NCBI GenBank assembly: GCA_003402745.1
Contig: QQND01000001.1
Location: 26,619 to 90,618 of the forward strand
DNA length: 64,000 nucleotides
From: Verrucomicrobiota bacterium
GTDB lineage: Bacteria; Verrucomicrobiota; Verrucomicrobiia; Chthoniobacterales; Chthoniobacteraceae
Direction of reading: 5' to 3'
Under the pieces are notes generated by a model, which was not told where the DNA came from, made no database searches, and saw only the letters and a program-made list of their open reading frames with translations. Shown here in pieces: positions 21,915 through 32,125 of this stretch. Every line of letters begins with the position of its first letter. Position 1 is the first letter of the stretch. A program made the translations under genes and the position numbers.

Positions 21915-22535
21915 ATGACACGAGGTCCCATCCCCCGAAAAACCGTTTACCGCCTGTCCCTTTATTACCGCGTTCTTCAAAGGCTGCGAGGCAACCTGAT
22001 TGAGACGGTTTCTTCCGCCGCCCTGGCAAAAGTCTCCGGGGTGAAGCCGACACAGCTTCGAAAAGACCTCGCCTACTTAGGGCACTTCGGGACGCGGGGC
22101 CTCGGTTACAGCGTGGACGCGCTGTGCACAAAGCTGGTGGAGGTGATGGGAACAGCGAGCCTGCAGCCCGTAATTTTGGTGGGCGTCGGACAATTGGGAT
22201 CTGCATTGCTCGGCTACGATGGGTTTGAGAGGGAAGGGTTCGAGATTGTGGGGGCGTTTGATTTGGACCATGCCAGGGGACGGATGGGGCGTGAAAAAAT
22301 CAAACCAATGCCCATGGAAGCGCTTCCAAATTTCGTGAAGGAGCGGGGCATCAAAATCGCGATTCTCTGCGTGCCAGGGCATGTGGCACAAGAGGTCGCA
22401 AACGAACTTGTGGGCAACGGGATTCAGGCGATCCTCAACTTTGCTCCCGCTGTGTTACAGGTGCCCGAAAACGCCGTTGTGAACTCGGTAAATCTTGCGG
22501 CAGAGCTCGAAAACCTGAGCTACTTCATCCGGTAA
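21915..22535 (+). CDS. rex: Redox-sensing transcriptional repressor Rex
   Basis: IPRKTVYRLSLYYRVLQRL, LRKDLAYLGHFGTRGLGYSVDAL, VGVGQLGSALLGYDGFEREGFEIVGAFD; start at 21915 or upstream at 21879. Confidence 0.96.
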   Translation: MTRGPIPRKTVYRLSLYYRVLQRLRGNLIETVSSAALAKVSGVKPTQLRKDLAYLGHFGTRGLGYSVDALCTKLVEVMGTASLQPVILVGVGQLGSALLGYDGFEREGFEIVGAFDLDHARGRMGREKIKPMPMEALPNFVKERGIKIAILCVPGHVAQEVANELVGNGIQAILNFAPAVLQVPENAVVNSVNLAAELENLSYFIR

Positions 22536-22549
22536 TTTCCCGAACTGCG

Positions 22550-23389
22550 ATGAATCTTGTTTCCCTTGGCACGCCCTTGCTGGCGCTCGAACTCACGCTC
22601 AACAGCGGACAAGCCTTTCACTGGAAGCGCGAGGGGCACGGATGGCTCGGAGCGATTGGGGAGGCCGCTGTTTATTTGGAACAACGAAACGGCGAGCTTT
22701 TTGTAAACGCGGGAGCAGAGTCCGCCGCCTCGAATTACCTGGCTCTGGACCACCCACTGGAAGAAATCGCGGCCAGCTTTCCCAAGGATCCGGTGACACA
22801 GGAAGCGCTCTCATTTTGCCACGGGATGCGAATTTTGCGGCAACCCCGCTGGGAAGCCTTAGCGACTTTCATCACCTCCTCCATGAAACAGGTGGCGCAC
22901 ATTGCACAAATTTCGCACACGCTGCGCCAGCGTTTCGGGCGTCCTCTGGATTGGGAGGGGCGTAGTATGCACACCTACCCTTCTCCGGAGGCCCTAGGCG
23001 CCTTGTCTGAGGCGGATCTAAGGGCCTGTGCTCTCGGCTACCGCGCGGCAAACCTGCTGGCAAGCGCACAGCGCATTGCAAGCGGCGACACAGATCTGGA
23101 CAGGATCGCTGAACTTCCGGACGCGGAGGCGCAAATGGCCCTCCGAAACCTGCCCGGCGTGGGGGAAAAAGTCGCAAACTGCGCGCTGCTTTTTGGCTTC
23201 GAACGCTTGAAAGCCTTCCCAGTGGACGTTTGGATCGAACGGGTGATTCGGGTGCGTTATTTCAGAAAACGGCAAAAAGTAACCCCCGCGACAATAAGAG
23301 CGTTTTGCTCAAAGTCGTTTGGGCCTTACGGTGGGTACGCGCAGCAGTACCTTTTCCACCACGCTCGCCTAACGTGGAAGAAGGGGTAG
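22550..23389 (+). CDS. OGG1-type 8-oxoguanine DNA glycosylase / AP lyase
   Basis: LNSGQAFHWKR; HhH-GPD LRNLPGVGEKVANCALLFGFERLKAFPVDVWIERVI with catalytic Lys and Asp. Confidence 0.88.
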   Translation: MNLVSLGTPLLALELTLNSGQAFHWKREGHGWLGAIGEAAVYLEQRNGELFVNAGAESAASNYLALDHPLEEIAASFPKDPVTQEALSFCHGMRILRQPRWEALATFITSSMKQVAHIAQISHTLRQRFGRPLDWEGRSMHTYPSPEALGALSEADLRACALGYRAANLLASAQRIASGDTDLDRIAELPDAEAQMALRNLPGVGEKVANCALLFGFERLKAFPVDVWIERVIRVRYFRKRQKVTPATIRAFCSKSFGPYGGYAQQYLFHHARLTWKKG

Positions 23390-23451
23390 AAGAGAGACAC
23401 TTTCCAGTTTAAGATCGCGTCTCTCTGGCCCGCGACGCCTCTAAGCACCCC

Positions 23452-24168
23452 ATGATTGTTGATGTAGTCACTCATCCCTCGGAACTTCCTTTTCTCGCCA
23501 GACGCGGGATCGAGGAAGCTGTTTGCGTGGTCTTCGACGTACTAAGGGCGACTTCGACGATGCTCACCGCATTGGCTCACGGCGTCTTGGAAATCGTACC
23601 CGCAGCAACTATCGAGGAAGCCCTGTCTCTCAAAAAATCTTATCCGAACGCTCTTCTCGGCGGGGAGCGGCACGGCGATAAGATCGCGGGCTTCGACTTA
23701 GGCAACTCCCCCTTGGAATACATGGATCGGCGCGGGGCAAAAATCATTTCCACGACCACGAACGGAACAATAGCACTCAAGGCGTGCGAGGGCGCGCAAG
23801 TCGTTCTCGTGGGGGCGGTGCTCAACTTGGATGCCGCGATTGAGGCGGTCCGCGCGCTCGCCCCCTCGCGTCTTATCGCGGTTTGTTCGGGCACTGGGAC
23901 CGGCGTGGCGCTGGAAGATGTCTGGGCGGCAGGGGCGCTTGCAGGCCATTTCCAGCGGGAAAATCTCACCGATGAAGCCCGGATGGCGATGGCGTTGCAG
24001 CAGGCTTATCAAGCGGCACCGGAAGCCCTGCGCGTTTCTAAGAACGGACGCGCGCTGCAGTCCCGGGGGAGGCTCTCCGATGTCGAATGGTGCGAAAACA
24101 GAGGCCGCCTCAGCACCGTGGGGGTGATGCGCGCGGGGGCGGTGCGCACATGGGAGGCTGGGGCTTGA
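23452..24168 (+). CDS. comB: 2-phosphosulfolactate phosphatase (ComB) family
   Basis: VVFDVLRATSTMLTAL, LLGGERHGDKIAGFDLGNSPLEY, STTTNGTIAL, VCSGTGTGVALEDVWAAGAL. Confidence 0.9.
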   Translation: MIVDVVTHPSELPFLARRGIEEAVCVVFDVLRATSTMLTALAHGVLEIVPAATIEEALSLKKSYPNALLGGERHGDKIAGFDLGNSPLEYMDRRGAKIISTTTNGTIALKACEGAQVVLVGAVLNLDAAIEAVRALAPSRLIAVCSGTGTGVALEDVWAAGALAGHFQRENLTDEARMAMALQQAYQAAPEALRVSKNGRALQSRGRLSDVEWCENRGRLSTVGVMRAGAVRTWEAGA

Positions 24169-24169
24169 G

Positions 24170-25291
24170 ATGAAGTGGGAGCTTCCAGGATTTGCCAAGC
24201 GCGTCATCAACGCGGTGCCGGATTTAAACGACCAGCCCGAAAAGGTGCAGGCGGCAACCGCGATCGCCGGCTCGCTGGCGTTTCATCTGCTTCTCCTCCT
24301 GATTTGGTTGCTACTTCAGAACGGCGTCCTTGGGAAACTGCTCGAGTCGCTGCCCCCAAAAGAAGTCCCGATCGAAATAGTGATCCAGACGATTTCCATT
24401 TTACCCGAGCGCATGCTTTCCACCCTGGACCAACTTCGGGACAAGGGCCGTGTGGATTCTGCCGGTTTGAGCGAGGCAAAGGAGGCCCCGAAAAACGCGC
24501 CCTTTGAATCGGACAAAAACCTGGAAGCGGGCAGCAAGGAGATCCCCATGGGATCCTCCCCCGTGCCCCAAACCGGTGCCAAAGAGCGGACCATCGACCG
24601 ATCACTGGTCCAGCGGGAGGCTAAAATCGGATCGACCGGCGCGCAACAGTCCAAGCCGACGCCGGATCTGGCCCGTTTGGGAGCCAGCAACACAAGTTCC
24701 AAAACGTCTGCGGCCAAGGTCGCTTCGCTCGCAAAAAAACGCGCCCCCCTGCCCCAACCAGGGACTGAAGCGGAACGCGTCGAAGATATCGAAGACTTGG
24801 GCGGAGAACTCGTTTTCCGAAAGGTCGCCGCCGGCGTCGCGGCCCCCGTCAAGGTGAGCGAAACGGTGGGTACGGGGAAAAAACAAAAGTCTGTGGATGA
24901 CATCCTCGAAGAAGAAGCCCAAGAGGGAAAACAGCAGACCAAAACCGATGGAGGGCTCGCCCAGAACGGAAAATTAGGGGTCAATGCCTCCCGGGCGCCA
25001 ATGGCCGTTTACATGAAGTCCGTGAGCCGTGCCATCGGGGCGCGTTGGAATGTGCTCGTGAAATCCAAAAATGATTCGCTGGACACCGGTTCCGCCAAGG
25101 TGAAGTTCCGCGTGGCGGCAGACGGCTCCATCCGTGACGTGACGCTGGTGCAATGCACGGCGAACCAAGAATTCTCGGACCTTTGCCTGAACGTGGTCAA
25201 ACAGTGCGTCCTGGAGGCCCCGCCCCCAGAGGCCAAGCCCCTCCTTAGGGACGGCCTGTTGGAAATCCCTTTTACCTTTTCACTATTCTAA
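24170..25291 (+). CDS. TonB/TolA-like energy transducer with C-terminal TonB domain
   Basis: N-terminal TM, long low-complexity middle, C-term ARWNVLVKSK...AKVKFRVAADGSIRDVTLV...LLEIPFTFSLF; followed by ExbB and ExbD. Confidence 0.82.
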   Translation: MKWELPGFAKRVINAVPDLNDQPEKVQAATAIAGSLAFHLLLLLIWLLLQNGVLGKLLESLPPKEVPIEIVIQTISILPERMLSTLDQLRDKGRVDSAGLSEAKEAPKNAPFESDKNLEAGSKEIPMGSSPVPQTGAKERTIDRSLVQREAKIGSTGAQQSKPTPDLARLGASNTSSKTSAAKVASLAKKRAPLPQPGTEAERVEDIEDLGGELVFRKVAAGVAAPVKVSETVGTGKKQKSVDDILEEEAQEGKQQTKTDGGLAQNGKLGVNASRAPMAVYMKSVSRAIGARWNVLVKSKNDSLDTGSAKVKFRVAADGSIRDVTLVQCTANQEFSDLCLNVVKQCVLEAPPPEAKPLLRDGLLEIPFTFSLF

Positions 25292-25301
25292 TCCCAACCA
25301 A

Positions 25302-25976
25302 ATGAACTCTCAGTCAGTCAACGAAATCATACAGTTTTTCAACAGGGGCGGAGCTTTTATGTATCTCTTGGCGGCCTGCTCCGTCGTGGGCGTGGCAGTC
25401 ATCCTGCTTCGCCTGCTGGGCCTCAGGCGCGACCTTGCCGTTCCTGCCGTCCTCCGCTTGGAGGTGGAACGGATGCAGTCGGACACGGAAAACCCGACTG
25501 GCCGGCTCGCCGCATTTTTGATGGCAGACCGCTCTCCCTTGGGGCGAGTGATCCGCGTGGCACTCAAGCATCTGGAGGTATCGCGCACAGAAAACCAAGA
25601 TGCCGTCCAAGTGGCGGCGCGCCGTGAAATGGTGCGTCTCGAGCAAGGTCTTTTCATTTTAGAAATTCTCATCGGGATCACCCCGCTGCTCGGGCTTTTG
25701 GGAGCCGTTTCTGGACTGGTTAAAGTTTTCGGGGCCTTCGGGGATGCCGCAGGCCAAAGCGACCCGCATGTGATTGCGAGTGGCATTGCCGAAGCGCTGA
25801 CGACGACCGTGGTTGGCCTTGCCATAGCGATCCCATGCCTCATTGCTTACTCCTGTTTCGTGCGAAAAATCGAAACCATCGCCTCGGAAATGGAGTCGAT
25901 CGTTTCGCTGCTTTTAAGCAAAAGTTACCAGCACAGGACTTGGCGGAGGACTACGGAATCCAACCCAGCACCCTGA
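25302..25976 (+). CDS. MotA/TolQ/ExbB proton channel family protein
   Basis: Three TM segments; IGITPLLGLLGAVSGLVKVFGAF, GIAEALTTTVVGLAIAIPCLIAY. Confidence 0.95.
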   Translation: MNSQSVNEIIQFFNRGGAFMYLLAACSVVGVAVILLRLLGLRRDLAVPAVLRLEVERMQSDTENPTGRLAAFLMADRSPLGRVIRVALKHLEVSRTENQDAVQVAARREMVRLEQGLFILEILIGITPLLGLLGAVSGLVKVFGAFGDAAGQSDPHVIASGIAEALTTTVVGLAIAIPCLIAYSCFVRKIETIASEMESIVSLLLSKSYQHRTWRRTTESNPAP

Positions 25977-26027
25977 GGTGCCGCGTGAACCCGCCCTGAC
26001 CAACAAAGACAAGCCCGCACAAACGCT

Positions 26028-26441
26028 ATGAATTTCTACCCCAAACGCAGGCGCGCGCCGCAGGTCATCATCGTGTCGTTGATCGATATTTTTGCGATCC
26101 TCCTGATTTTCGTGATCGTTTCCACCACCTTCAAGAAGGAGCAAGCGGCGGTCACCATCCGGCTGCCTGAATCCAAAACAGCGACGTTGGCCCAACCCAA
26201 AAAAGAGCCGATTATTTTAACGATCTCCAAAGAGTCGCAGCTTTACCTCGACGAAAAGCCCGTGATTTTAGAACGGCTAGCCCCCATGCTTCGGGAACTG
26301 GTGAAACAAGATCCCTCCACGTTTTTCGCCCTGAACGCCGACCGCGATGCACCCTTTGGCACGGTTTTGCACGTGCTTGATGGGTTGAAAGAAGCCGGCA
26401 TCAAGGGCAACCTCACCGCTTTTATGGAGCGCCCAAAATGA
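26028..26441 (+). CDS. ExbD/TolR biopolymer transport protein
   Basis: RAPQVIIVSLIDIFAILLIFVIVSTTF TM with Asp; C-term GTVLHVLDGLKEAGIKGNLTAF. Confidence 0.92.
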   Translation: MNFYPKRRRAPQVIIVSLIDIFAILLIFVIVSTTFKKEQAAVTIRLPESKTATLAQPKKEPIILTISKESQLYLDEKPVILERLAPMLRELVKQDPSTFFALNADRDAPFGTVLHVLDGLKEAGIKGNLTAFMERPK

Positions 26442-26989
26442 TTTTACCTATTGTACTCTTTGGTGACCCTGTATTGCGAGCCGTCGGAGGTCGGGTGGAC
26501 AAAATCACCGACAAGGTCAAGCAATTCGCAGCCGACATGCTCGAAACCATGCGCGAAGCGGATGGCGTTGGACTTGCCGCCCAGCAGGTTGCCATCCCCC
26601 TTCAAATCGCCGTCATTGACGTAAGGGAGGTCGAAGAACGGCCCAGTAAAATGTGGATTGAAGGTCAGGAAGTGGATCCGAGCGCCTATATGCCGATGGT
26701 CATCCTCAATCCGGAGCTGACTTTTGGAAAGGAGAAGGTGGTAGGTGTGGAAGGCTGCCTTTCCTTTCCAAAAATGAACGCCGATATCGTGCGGTTTGCC
26801 AGGGTTCGCTGCCAGGCCACAACGCTGGAAGGCGGAAAGTGGGATTTTGAAGCGGAGGGCCTTTTGGCTCGGGCGCTCCAACATGAAGTCGACCATCTCA
26901 ACGGCGTTTTGTTCATCGACCGCATGAATTCAGCAGCCAAGGCCAGCTTGGCGGGCAAGTTAAAACGCCTAATGCGGGCAAGCAAATAA
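26438..26989 (+). CDS. def: Peptide deformylase
   Basis: GVGLAAQQV, EGCLSFP, LARALQHEVDHLNGVLFIDRM; ATGA overlap with exbD. Confidence 0.97.
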   Translation: MILPIVLFGDPVLRAVGGRVDKITDKVKQFAADMLETMREADGVGLAAQQVAIPLQIAVIDVREVEERPSKMWIEGQEVDPSAYMPMVILNPELTFGKEKVVGVEGCLSFPKMNADIVRFARVRCQATTLEGGKWDFEAEGLLARALQHEVDHLNGVLFIDRMNSAAKASLAGKLKRLMRASK

Positions 26990-27008
26990 TCGGCCACCCC
27001 GGAGAGCC

Positions 27009-28112
27009 GTGCCCCTCGAATCTCTTTACGACCTCAGCTTTAAGACCCTGCAATCCCGCCTCCTGTCGGACGGGGTCCGCCCCATCCATGCCGTACAGCT
27101 GTGGAAACTCCTCTACTACGAATTAGAGCCTGATCCAAACACGAGCGACATGCTTTCGCCCCCATTGAGGCGTTGGCTTAAAGCCGCTCTAGAAGAATCA
27201 CTCACACTCTCGCAGCCGTCGGTTTGCGACCGGCTCGACAGTTCGGACGGCCTGACAAAAAAGCTGCTCCTGCGATTGCACGACGGTCAGGAAATCGAGA
27301 CGGTCGTGATGGGATATCCGGGGCGATTCACGGCGTGTATCAGCTCGCAGGCGGGCTGCGCGATGGGCTGCGTTTTTTGTGCAACCGGGCAGATGGGATT
27401 TGTCCGACACCTGAGCCACGGGGAGATCGTAACGCAGGTCATGGAGGCTCAGCGCCTCTTGAGAGCGGAGGGAAACAAGCTGCGAAACCTTGTCCTGATG
27501 GGCATGGGGGAACCTCTGCACAATTACGACGTGGTCATGGAGGCTCTCGCCTCCGTTTGCCACCTGCCGGGAATAGGCATCGCTCCGTCTCGGATTTCCG
27601 TGAGTACCGTCGGCCTTGTTCCCGGAATCATCCGCTTCACAGAAGAACGACTGCCCTATTCCCTCGCCATCAGCTTGCACGCCGCCACAGACGCCGAGCG
27701 CTCCGCACTGCTCCCCGTGAACCAGCGCTGGCCACTAAGCGAACTCATGGAAGCCTGTCGATATTACAGCAGGAAACTTCAGCGGAAGGTGTTTTTCGGA
27801 TGGACCCTGATTGCCGGACAAAACGATTCTGCTGACCATGCGCTTGTTCTTTTAGAACTTCTCCAGGGGCTGGATGCACACGTGAATTTGATCAGGCTTA
27901 ACCGTACCGCAGGCTTCTCAGGCCGCACGAGCGAGGAACCTTCCACAACCGCCTTCCAAAAAGCAATTCAAGAGGCCGGTGTTCCCTGCACCGTCCGACA
28001 GTATAGGGGGATCGACGTGGCTGCAGGCTGCGGCCAACTCAGGGCCGACCGGCAGAAATTCAAATCTCCGGAAATAGAGTGTCCCCCAAATAAAGCGTCG
28101 GCCGTTTCGTAA
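27009..28112 (+). CDS. rlmN: Dual-specificity RNA methyltransferase RlmN
   Basis: Radical SAM SSQAGCAMGCVFCATG, LVLMGMGEPLHNYDVVMEA, C-term RQYRGIDVAAGCGQL. Confidence 0.96.
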   Translation: MPLESLYDLSFKTLQSRLLSDGVRPIHAVQLWKLLYYELEPDPNTSDMLSPPLRRWLKAALEESLTLSQPSVCDRLDSSDGLTKKLLLRLHDGQEIETVVMGYPGRFTACISSQAGCAMGCVFCATGQMGFVRHLSHGEIVTQVMEAQRLLRAEGNKLRNLVLMGMGEPLHNYDVVMEALASVCHLPGIGIAPSRISVSTVGLVPGIIRFTEERLPYSLAISLHAATDAERSALLPVNQRWPLSELMEACRYYSRKLQRKVFFGWTLIAGQNDSADHALVLLELLQGLDAHVNLIRLNRTAGFSGRTSEEPSTTAFQKAIQEAGVPCTVRQYRGIDVAAGCGQLRADRQKFKSPEIECPPNKASAVS

Positions 28113-28157
28113 CGTTCGGAGTTCCAAGTTCGAGTCGGCCGGGACAAGTTCCCTTCG

Positions 28158-29129
28158 CTAACGCACTGGATTGACCACATTTTGGGGCCGCCCTTCCATC
28201 CAACGCTGAATGTTTTCAACCGTAGTGGCCAAGAGGCGGCGGCGGGCATTGGGCGTTGCCCAAGCGATGTGCGGCGTGATGATGCAGTTTCGGGCGCTCA
28301 AGAGCGGGTTCGTCGCCGGGGGCGGTTCGACGGAAAGGACATCCAAGCCGGCCCCCGCAATCACACCGGCATTGAGCGCAGCAGCGAGATCCCCCTCATG
28401 AATAAGCGCGCCGCGGGCGGTGTTGATCAAAAATGCAGAGGGCTTCATCAGCCGCAACCGTTCCGCGTTAACAAGCTCTCGGGTGTGCTCAGTGAGCGGA
28501 CAGTGCAGACTCACCACGTCGCTCTCGCGCAGTAACTGCTCCAAGCCAACATGCTGAAACTCGCTTTTTTCCGGAGCGTTGCGGCGGTGGGCAAGAATCC
28601 GCATGCCAAAGGCACTGCCAATGCGCCCCACCATTTCTCCGATCCGCCCGAAACCGACAACTCCAAGGGTCGCCCCCTGCAAATCGGTAAGCGTGCCGTC
28701 CCAATAACAAAAATCGGCGGAGCGACTCCAACGCCCGGCGCGGACGGTATCTGAGTGATACCCGATGCGATTGGTCAACTCCAGCAGCAAAGCGATTGCA
28801 GCCTGCGCCGTGTTTGGCGTGCCGTATTCAGGCACGTTGCACACGGGAATCCCATGTTCCCGGGCCGCATCGACATCAACGACGTTGTATCCGGTGGCGA
28901 GAACGCCGATACACTTGAGGTGGGGTAGTTCAAGGAGGAGTTCGCGAGAGATGGGTGTTTTGTTTGTCAGCAAAACATCTGCGTTTTGGGCGCGCTTAAG
29001 AACCTCTTCGGGAAGGCTTCTGTCATAAACCTGACATTTGCCCAGTGCCTTGAGAGGCTCCCAGCTGCAGTCCCCGGGGTTTGCGGTAAATCCGTCCAAA
29101 ACAACGATATTCATCCCCCTATTGTTCAC
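28158..29129 (-). CDS. D-2-hydroxyacid dehydrogenase (glycerate dehydrogenase-like)
   Basis: ATLGVVGFGRIGEMVGRIGSAFGM NAD motif; FLINTARGALIHEGDLAAALNAGVIAGAGLDVLSVEP. Confidence 0.95.
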   Translation of the reverse strand: MNNRGMNIVVLDGFTANPGDCSWEPLKALGKCQVYDRSLPEEVLKRAQNADVLLTNKTPISRELLLELPHLKCIGVLATGYNVVDVDAAREHGIPVCNVPEYGTPNTAQAAIALLLELTNRIGYHSDTVRAGRWSRSADFCYWDGTLTDLQGATLGVVGFGRIGEMVGRIGSAFGMRILAHRRNAPEKSEFQHVGLEQLLRESDVVSLHCPLTEHTRELVNAERLRLMKPSAFLINTARGALIHEGDLAAALNAGVIAGAGLDVLSVEPPPATNPLLSARNCIITPHIAWATPNARRRLLATTVENIQRWMEGRPQNVVNPVR

Positions 29130-29261
29130 ATTTTAGGGCAAGCAGCAGGGACTTTTTTTGCCGGCCCCTGATTTGCCTGCATGCCTGGGGGGAGAAGCAC
29201 GAAGGGCTTGTGTAAATTCATGGGGTGTCTTCCGGCGGAAACTGATATCTTGAAGCCTTCT

Positions 29262-30491
29262 ATGGTCGGCACTCCTAAGTTGATCGGTTTGGCTGCACTG
29301 CTTTTTTTTCTGGCAGGACGGAGCGGTTTTGCAAAGAACAGCCCCCTCGCGCCTCCGCCCGACTGGAGCTGGCTTGCGCACTGCGCGCACTCGATGCCCC
29401 GGGAGGAATTTGCGCGGCTGCTGCAAAACCACTACGCGCGCAACGATGCAGCCGCCGGCTCCGTAGAGGTGGGGGAAGCCAGTGTCCGAATCCGGACGGA
29501 GGGGGATGCTTGGCAGGAGGTTCCCTTCGCGACCGGCGGGGAGCATCAGGGAACCGGCCCTGCCCGTTTTTGGAGGAAGGCCGCGGAATTGGGACCTGCG
29601 CCCCTGGGAAAGCCGCTGCAGGGGGTTAAGATTGTGCTAGATCCGGGGCACCTTGGGGGAGAATGGGCGGCGATGGAGGAGCGCTTTTTCCAACTCGGAA
29701 AAACTCGTCCAGTGGCCGAAGGAGATCTGACACTGGCAGTGGCAAAGCGGCTCAAACCCATGCTTGAAAAGCTTGGGGCACAGGCTGTTTTACTCCGAAA
29801 GAGCGACAGGCCTGTCACCCGCCAGCGGGCCAAAACCCTGGAACCCGCCGCTGCCGCTGAATTGACCGGGGCTTACACCGCAGAGCGATTGCGACGCCAA
29901 AGCGAACTTTTCTTTTACCGCATCAGCGAAATCCGCGCTCGGGCCCAACTCGTAAACGAGTTGCTCAAACCGGACGTGGTGGTTTGTTTGCACATGAATG
30001 CGGAGGAATGGGGAGAGCCGGAGCATCCCGTCCTCCAGCCCCGCAACCATCTTCATGCCATCGTAAACGGATGCTACGGGCGGCGCGAACTGGAGTCGGA
30101 CGACATCCGAGCAGAGATGCTGGCCCACTTGTTTGGAAGGATCGCAGACGAGGCAGTGCCTTTGAGCGAATGCGTGGTGGAGACGTTGGCAGAGGCGACG
30201 GGGCTGCCTCCTTACACCTACTTTTCAAACAACGCCTTCCGGGCCGGTGAAGGGCCGTACTTGTATTCGCGCAACCTTCTTGCCAACAGGCTTTACCGAG
30301 TACCCGTTGTTTTTCTAGAACCCTACGTCATGAATAGCAGCCCGGTTTGGAGACGCGTTCAAATGGGAGACTATTCCGGGGAAAAGGTCGTGGACGGCGT
30401 ACCGCAAAAAAGCTTGGTCGTGGAGTATGCAACGGGGGTTGCAGAAGGCCTTGCCCGGTACTTCCGTCGGGAGCGGCCTTCGGGCAAGTAG
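29262..30491 (+). CDS. N-acetylmuramoyl-L-alanine amidase (Amidase_3 family), exported
   Basis: Signal peptide from internal Met; VKIVLDPGHLGGEWAAMEERFF, VVCLHMNAEEW. Confidence 0.85.
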   Translation: MVGTPKLIGLAALLFFLAGRSGFAKNSPLAPPPDWSWLAHCAHSMPREEFARLLQNHYARNDAAAGSVEVGEASVRIRTEGDAWQEVPFATGGEHQGTGPARFWRKAAELGPAPLGKPLQGVKIVLDPGHLGGEWAAMEERFFQLGKTRPVAEGDLTLAVAKRLKPMLEKLGAQAVLLRKSDRPVTRQRAKTLEPAAAAELTGAYTAERLRRQSELFFYRISEIRARAQLVNELLKPDVVVCLHMNAEEWGEPEHPVLQPRNHLHAIVNGCYGRRELESDDIRAEMLAHLFGRIADEAVPLSECVVETLAEATGLPPYTYFSNNAFRAGEGPYLYSRNLLANRLYRVPVVFLEPYVMNSSPVWRRVQMGDYSGEKVVDGVPQKSLVVEYATGVAEGLARYFRRERPSGK

Positions 30492-30672
30492 GAAGTCGGA
30501 AAGTCGGGCCGGAGGCCAAGGCCCAAAAAGCTTACACCGGCGAGGGAGCTGCGGATGCGCGAGCCGGCCAAATTGCAGCAAAACTATCAGCCGGGCAGTC
30601 GCAAGCTTTCTTTCCGCTTCGCGTGTCTCCGCGTGACCCTCGGCCCTTGATGCGTTATGCTAGGAGGTGAAC

Positions 30673-32118
30673 ATGGTCCCCAAAATTTTAAATTCCCTCC
30701 TCATCGTTCTCGAAGTTTTGCTCATTTTCAATCTGTTGATTGTCGTGCACGAACTCGGCCATTTCCTCGCAGCCCGCTGGCGCGGCCTCGTAATTGACGA
30801 GTTTGGAATTTGGTTTGGGAAACCGATCTGGCGCAAGAATTTGGGTGGAGTCTGGTTTTCGCTTGGGAGTATTCCTGCGGGAGGTTTTGTGAAGCTGCCC
30901 CAACTGGCTCCCATGGAGGCTATCGAAGGGGAAACCGAGGAACGGGAGGCGCCGCTTCCCCCCATCAAGCCCCTAGATAAGATTCTGGTGGCCCTGGCAG
31001 GGCCTGTTTTTTCCTTCCTGCTAGCCGTTGTGATGGCGGGCGTGGTGTGGGCCGTGGGCAAGCCGGTGCATGAATTCGACCAAACCACCGTCATCGGCTT
31101 CGTCAAACCCGGTGGCCCGGCAGAGCGCGCCGGACTTCTTCCCGGCGACCGTATTTTGGAAGTGGACGGCAAGCCCGTAGACCGATTCACCGGCCCGCTG
31201 CACTCCGTTACTTGGAGGGTGGTGCGTTCAGAAGGAGAAACAATCGCCTTCAAAATTGAGCGAGAGGGACAGACGCTGACGCTCAATTCGGGATGGGAGA
31301 GGGAGGAGGTACCGGGCTGGAAGCGCAAAAGCCTGCGCAAGGTTTTCATCGGCCAGAGGCTCATTCCCTCGGTGGGCAGAGTGGCTCCAGGCTCTGTGGC
31401 AGCGATGGCTGGAATCCAAGCGGGAGACGTAATCACCACGGTGGACGGCGCGGCTAGCGTGGATCTTGGCACATTTTACGAGTCTTTGGAAAAGGCCAAA
31501 GGGGCGCCCCTCCACCTCACGCTGCAGCGGGCGGGGGCGGAAACGGCTGTGACTTTGAGCCCGGGCGCGCCGCCGGAGGGTGCGAAAAGCCCAGACCTCG
31601 GAATCAGCTGGGGCAGGTTGACCCTCACCCATCCCAGCCCGGTTGAGCAGGTGACGGACGCGGTCCTGACCATCCGCAACATGCTGGACGCCCTTTTTTC
31701 GCCCAAGAGCGACGTTAAGGCCCAGCATTTCAGCGGCCCGGTGGGCATTTTGAAAGCCTATTACAGCCTGTTTGACTCGGAGCAGGGCTGGCGTTTGGCA
31801 CTGGCGTTTTCGGTGTTCTTCAACGTCAACCTGGCCCTCTTCAACATGCTCCCCTTCCCGGTACTGGACGGGGGCCACATCACGCTTGCGATTATCGAAA
31901 GCCTTCGCAGAAAACCCATTGGAGGGAGATTTCTGGAGGGAATTCAGACTGCGTGCGCCATCGCCGTCATGGTGTTCCTCGCGTACGTCACTTTTTTTGA
32001 TGTGAGCGACTTTTTGCCCGGTAGAAAAGCCGCTACGGCGCCCGCAACTCCGCCGCCTGCCGCAGCAGGTGCAATCCCCGCCATGGACAAGGAGAAGGCG
32101 CCCGGGGAAGCCAAGTAA
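30673..32118 (+). CDS. rseP: Site-2 protease RseP (M50) with PDZ domains
   Basis: VVHELGHFLAARWRGL HExxH, two PDZ regions, NLALFNMLPFPVLDGGHI; taggagg RBS 5 bp upstream of ATG 30673. Confidence 0.95.
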   Translation: MVPKILNSLLIVLEVLLIFNLLIVVHELGHFLAARWRGLVIDEFGIWFGKPIWRKNLGGVWFSLGSIPAGGFVKLPQLAPMEAIEGETEEREAPLPPIKPLDKILVALAGPVFSFLLAVVMAGVVWAVGKPVHEFDQTTVIGFVKPGGPAERAGLLPGDRILEVDGKPVDRFTGPLHSVTWRVVRSEGETIAFKIEREGQTLTLNSGWEREEVPGWKRKSLRKVFIGQRLIPSVGRVAPGSVAAMAGIQAGDVITTVDGAASVDLGTFYESLEKAKGAPLHLTLQRAGAETAVTLSPGAPPEGAKSPDLGISWGRLTLTHPSPVEQVTDAVLTIRNMLDALFSPKSDVKAQHFSGPVGILKAYYSLFDSEQGWRLALAFSVFFNVNLALFNMLPFPVLDGGHITLAIIESLRRKPIGGRFLEGIQTACAIAVMVFLAYVTFFDVSDFLPGRKAATAPATPPPAAAGAIPAMDKEKAPGEAK

Positions 32119-32125
32119 AACCGCT

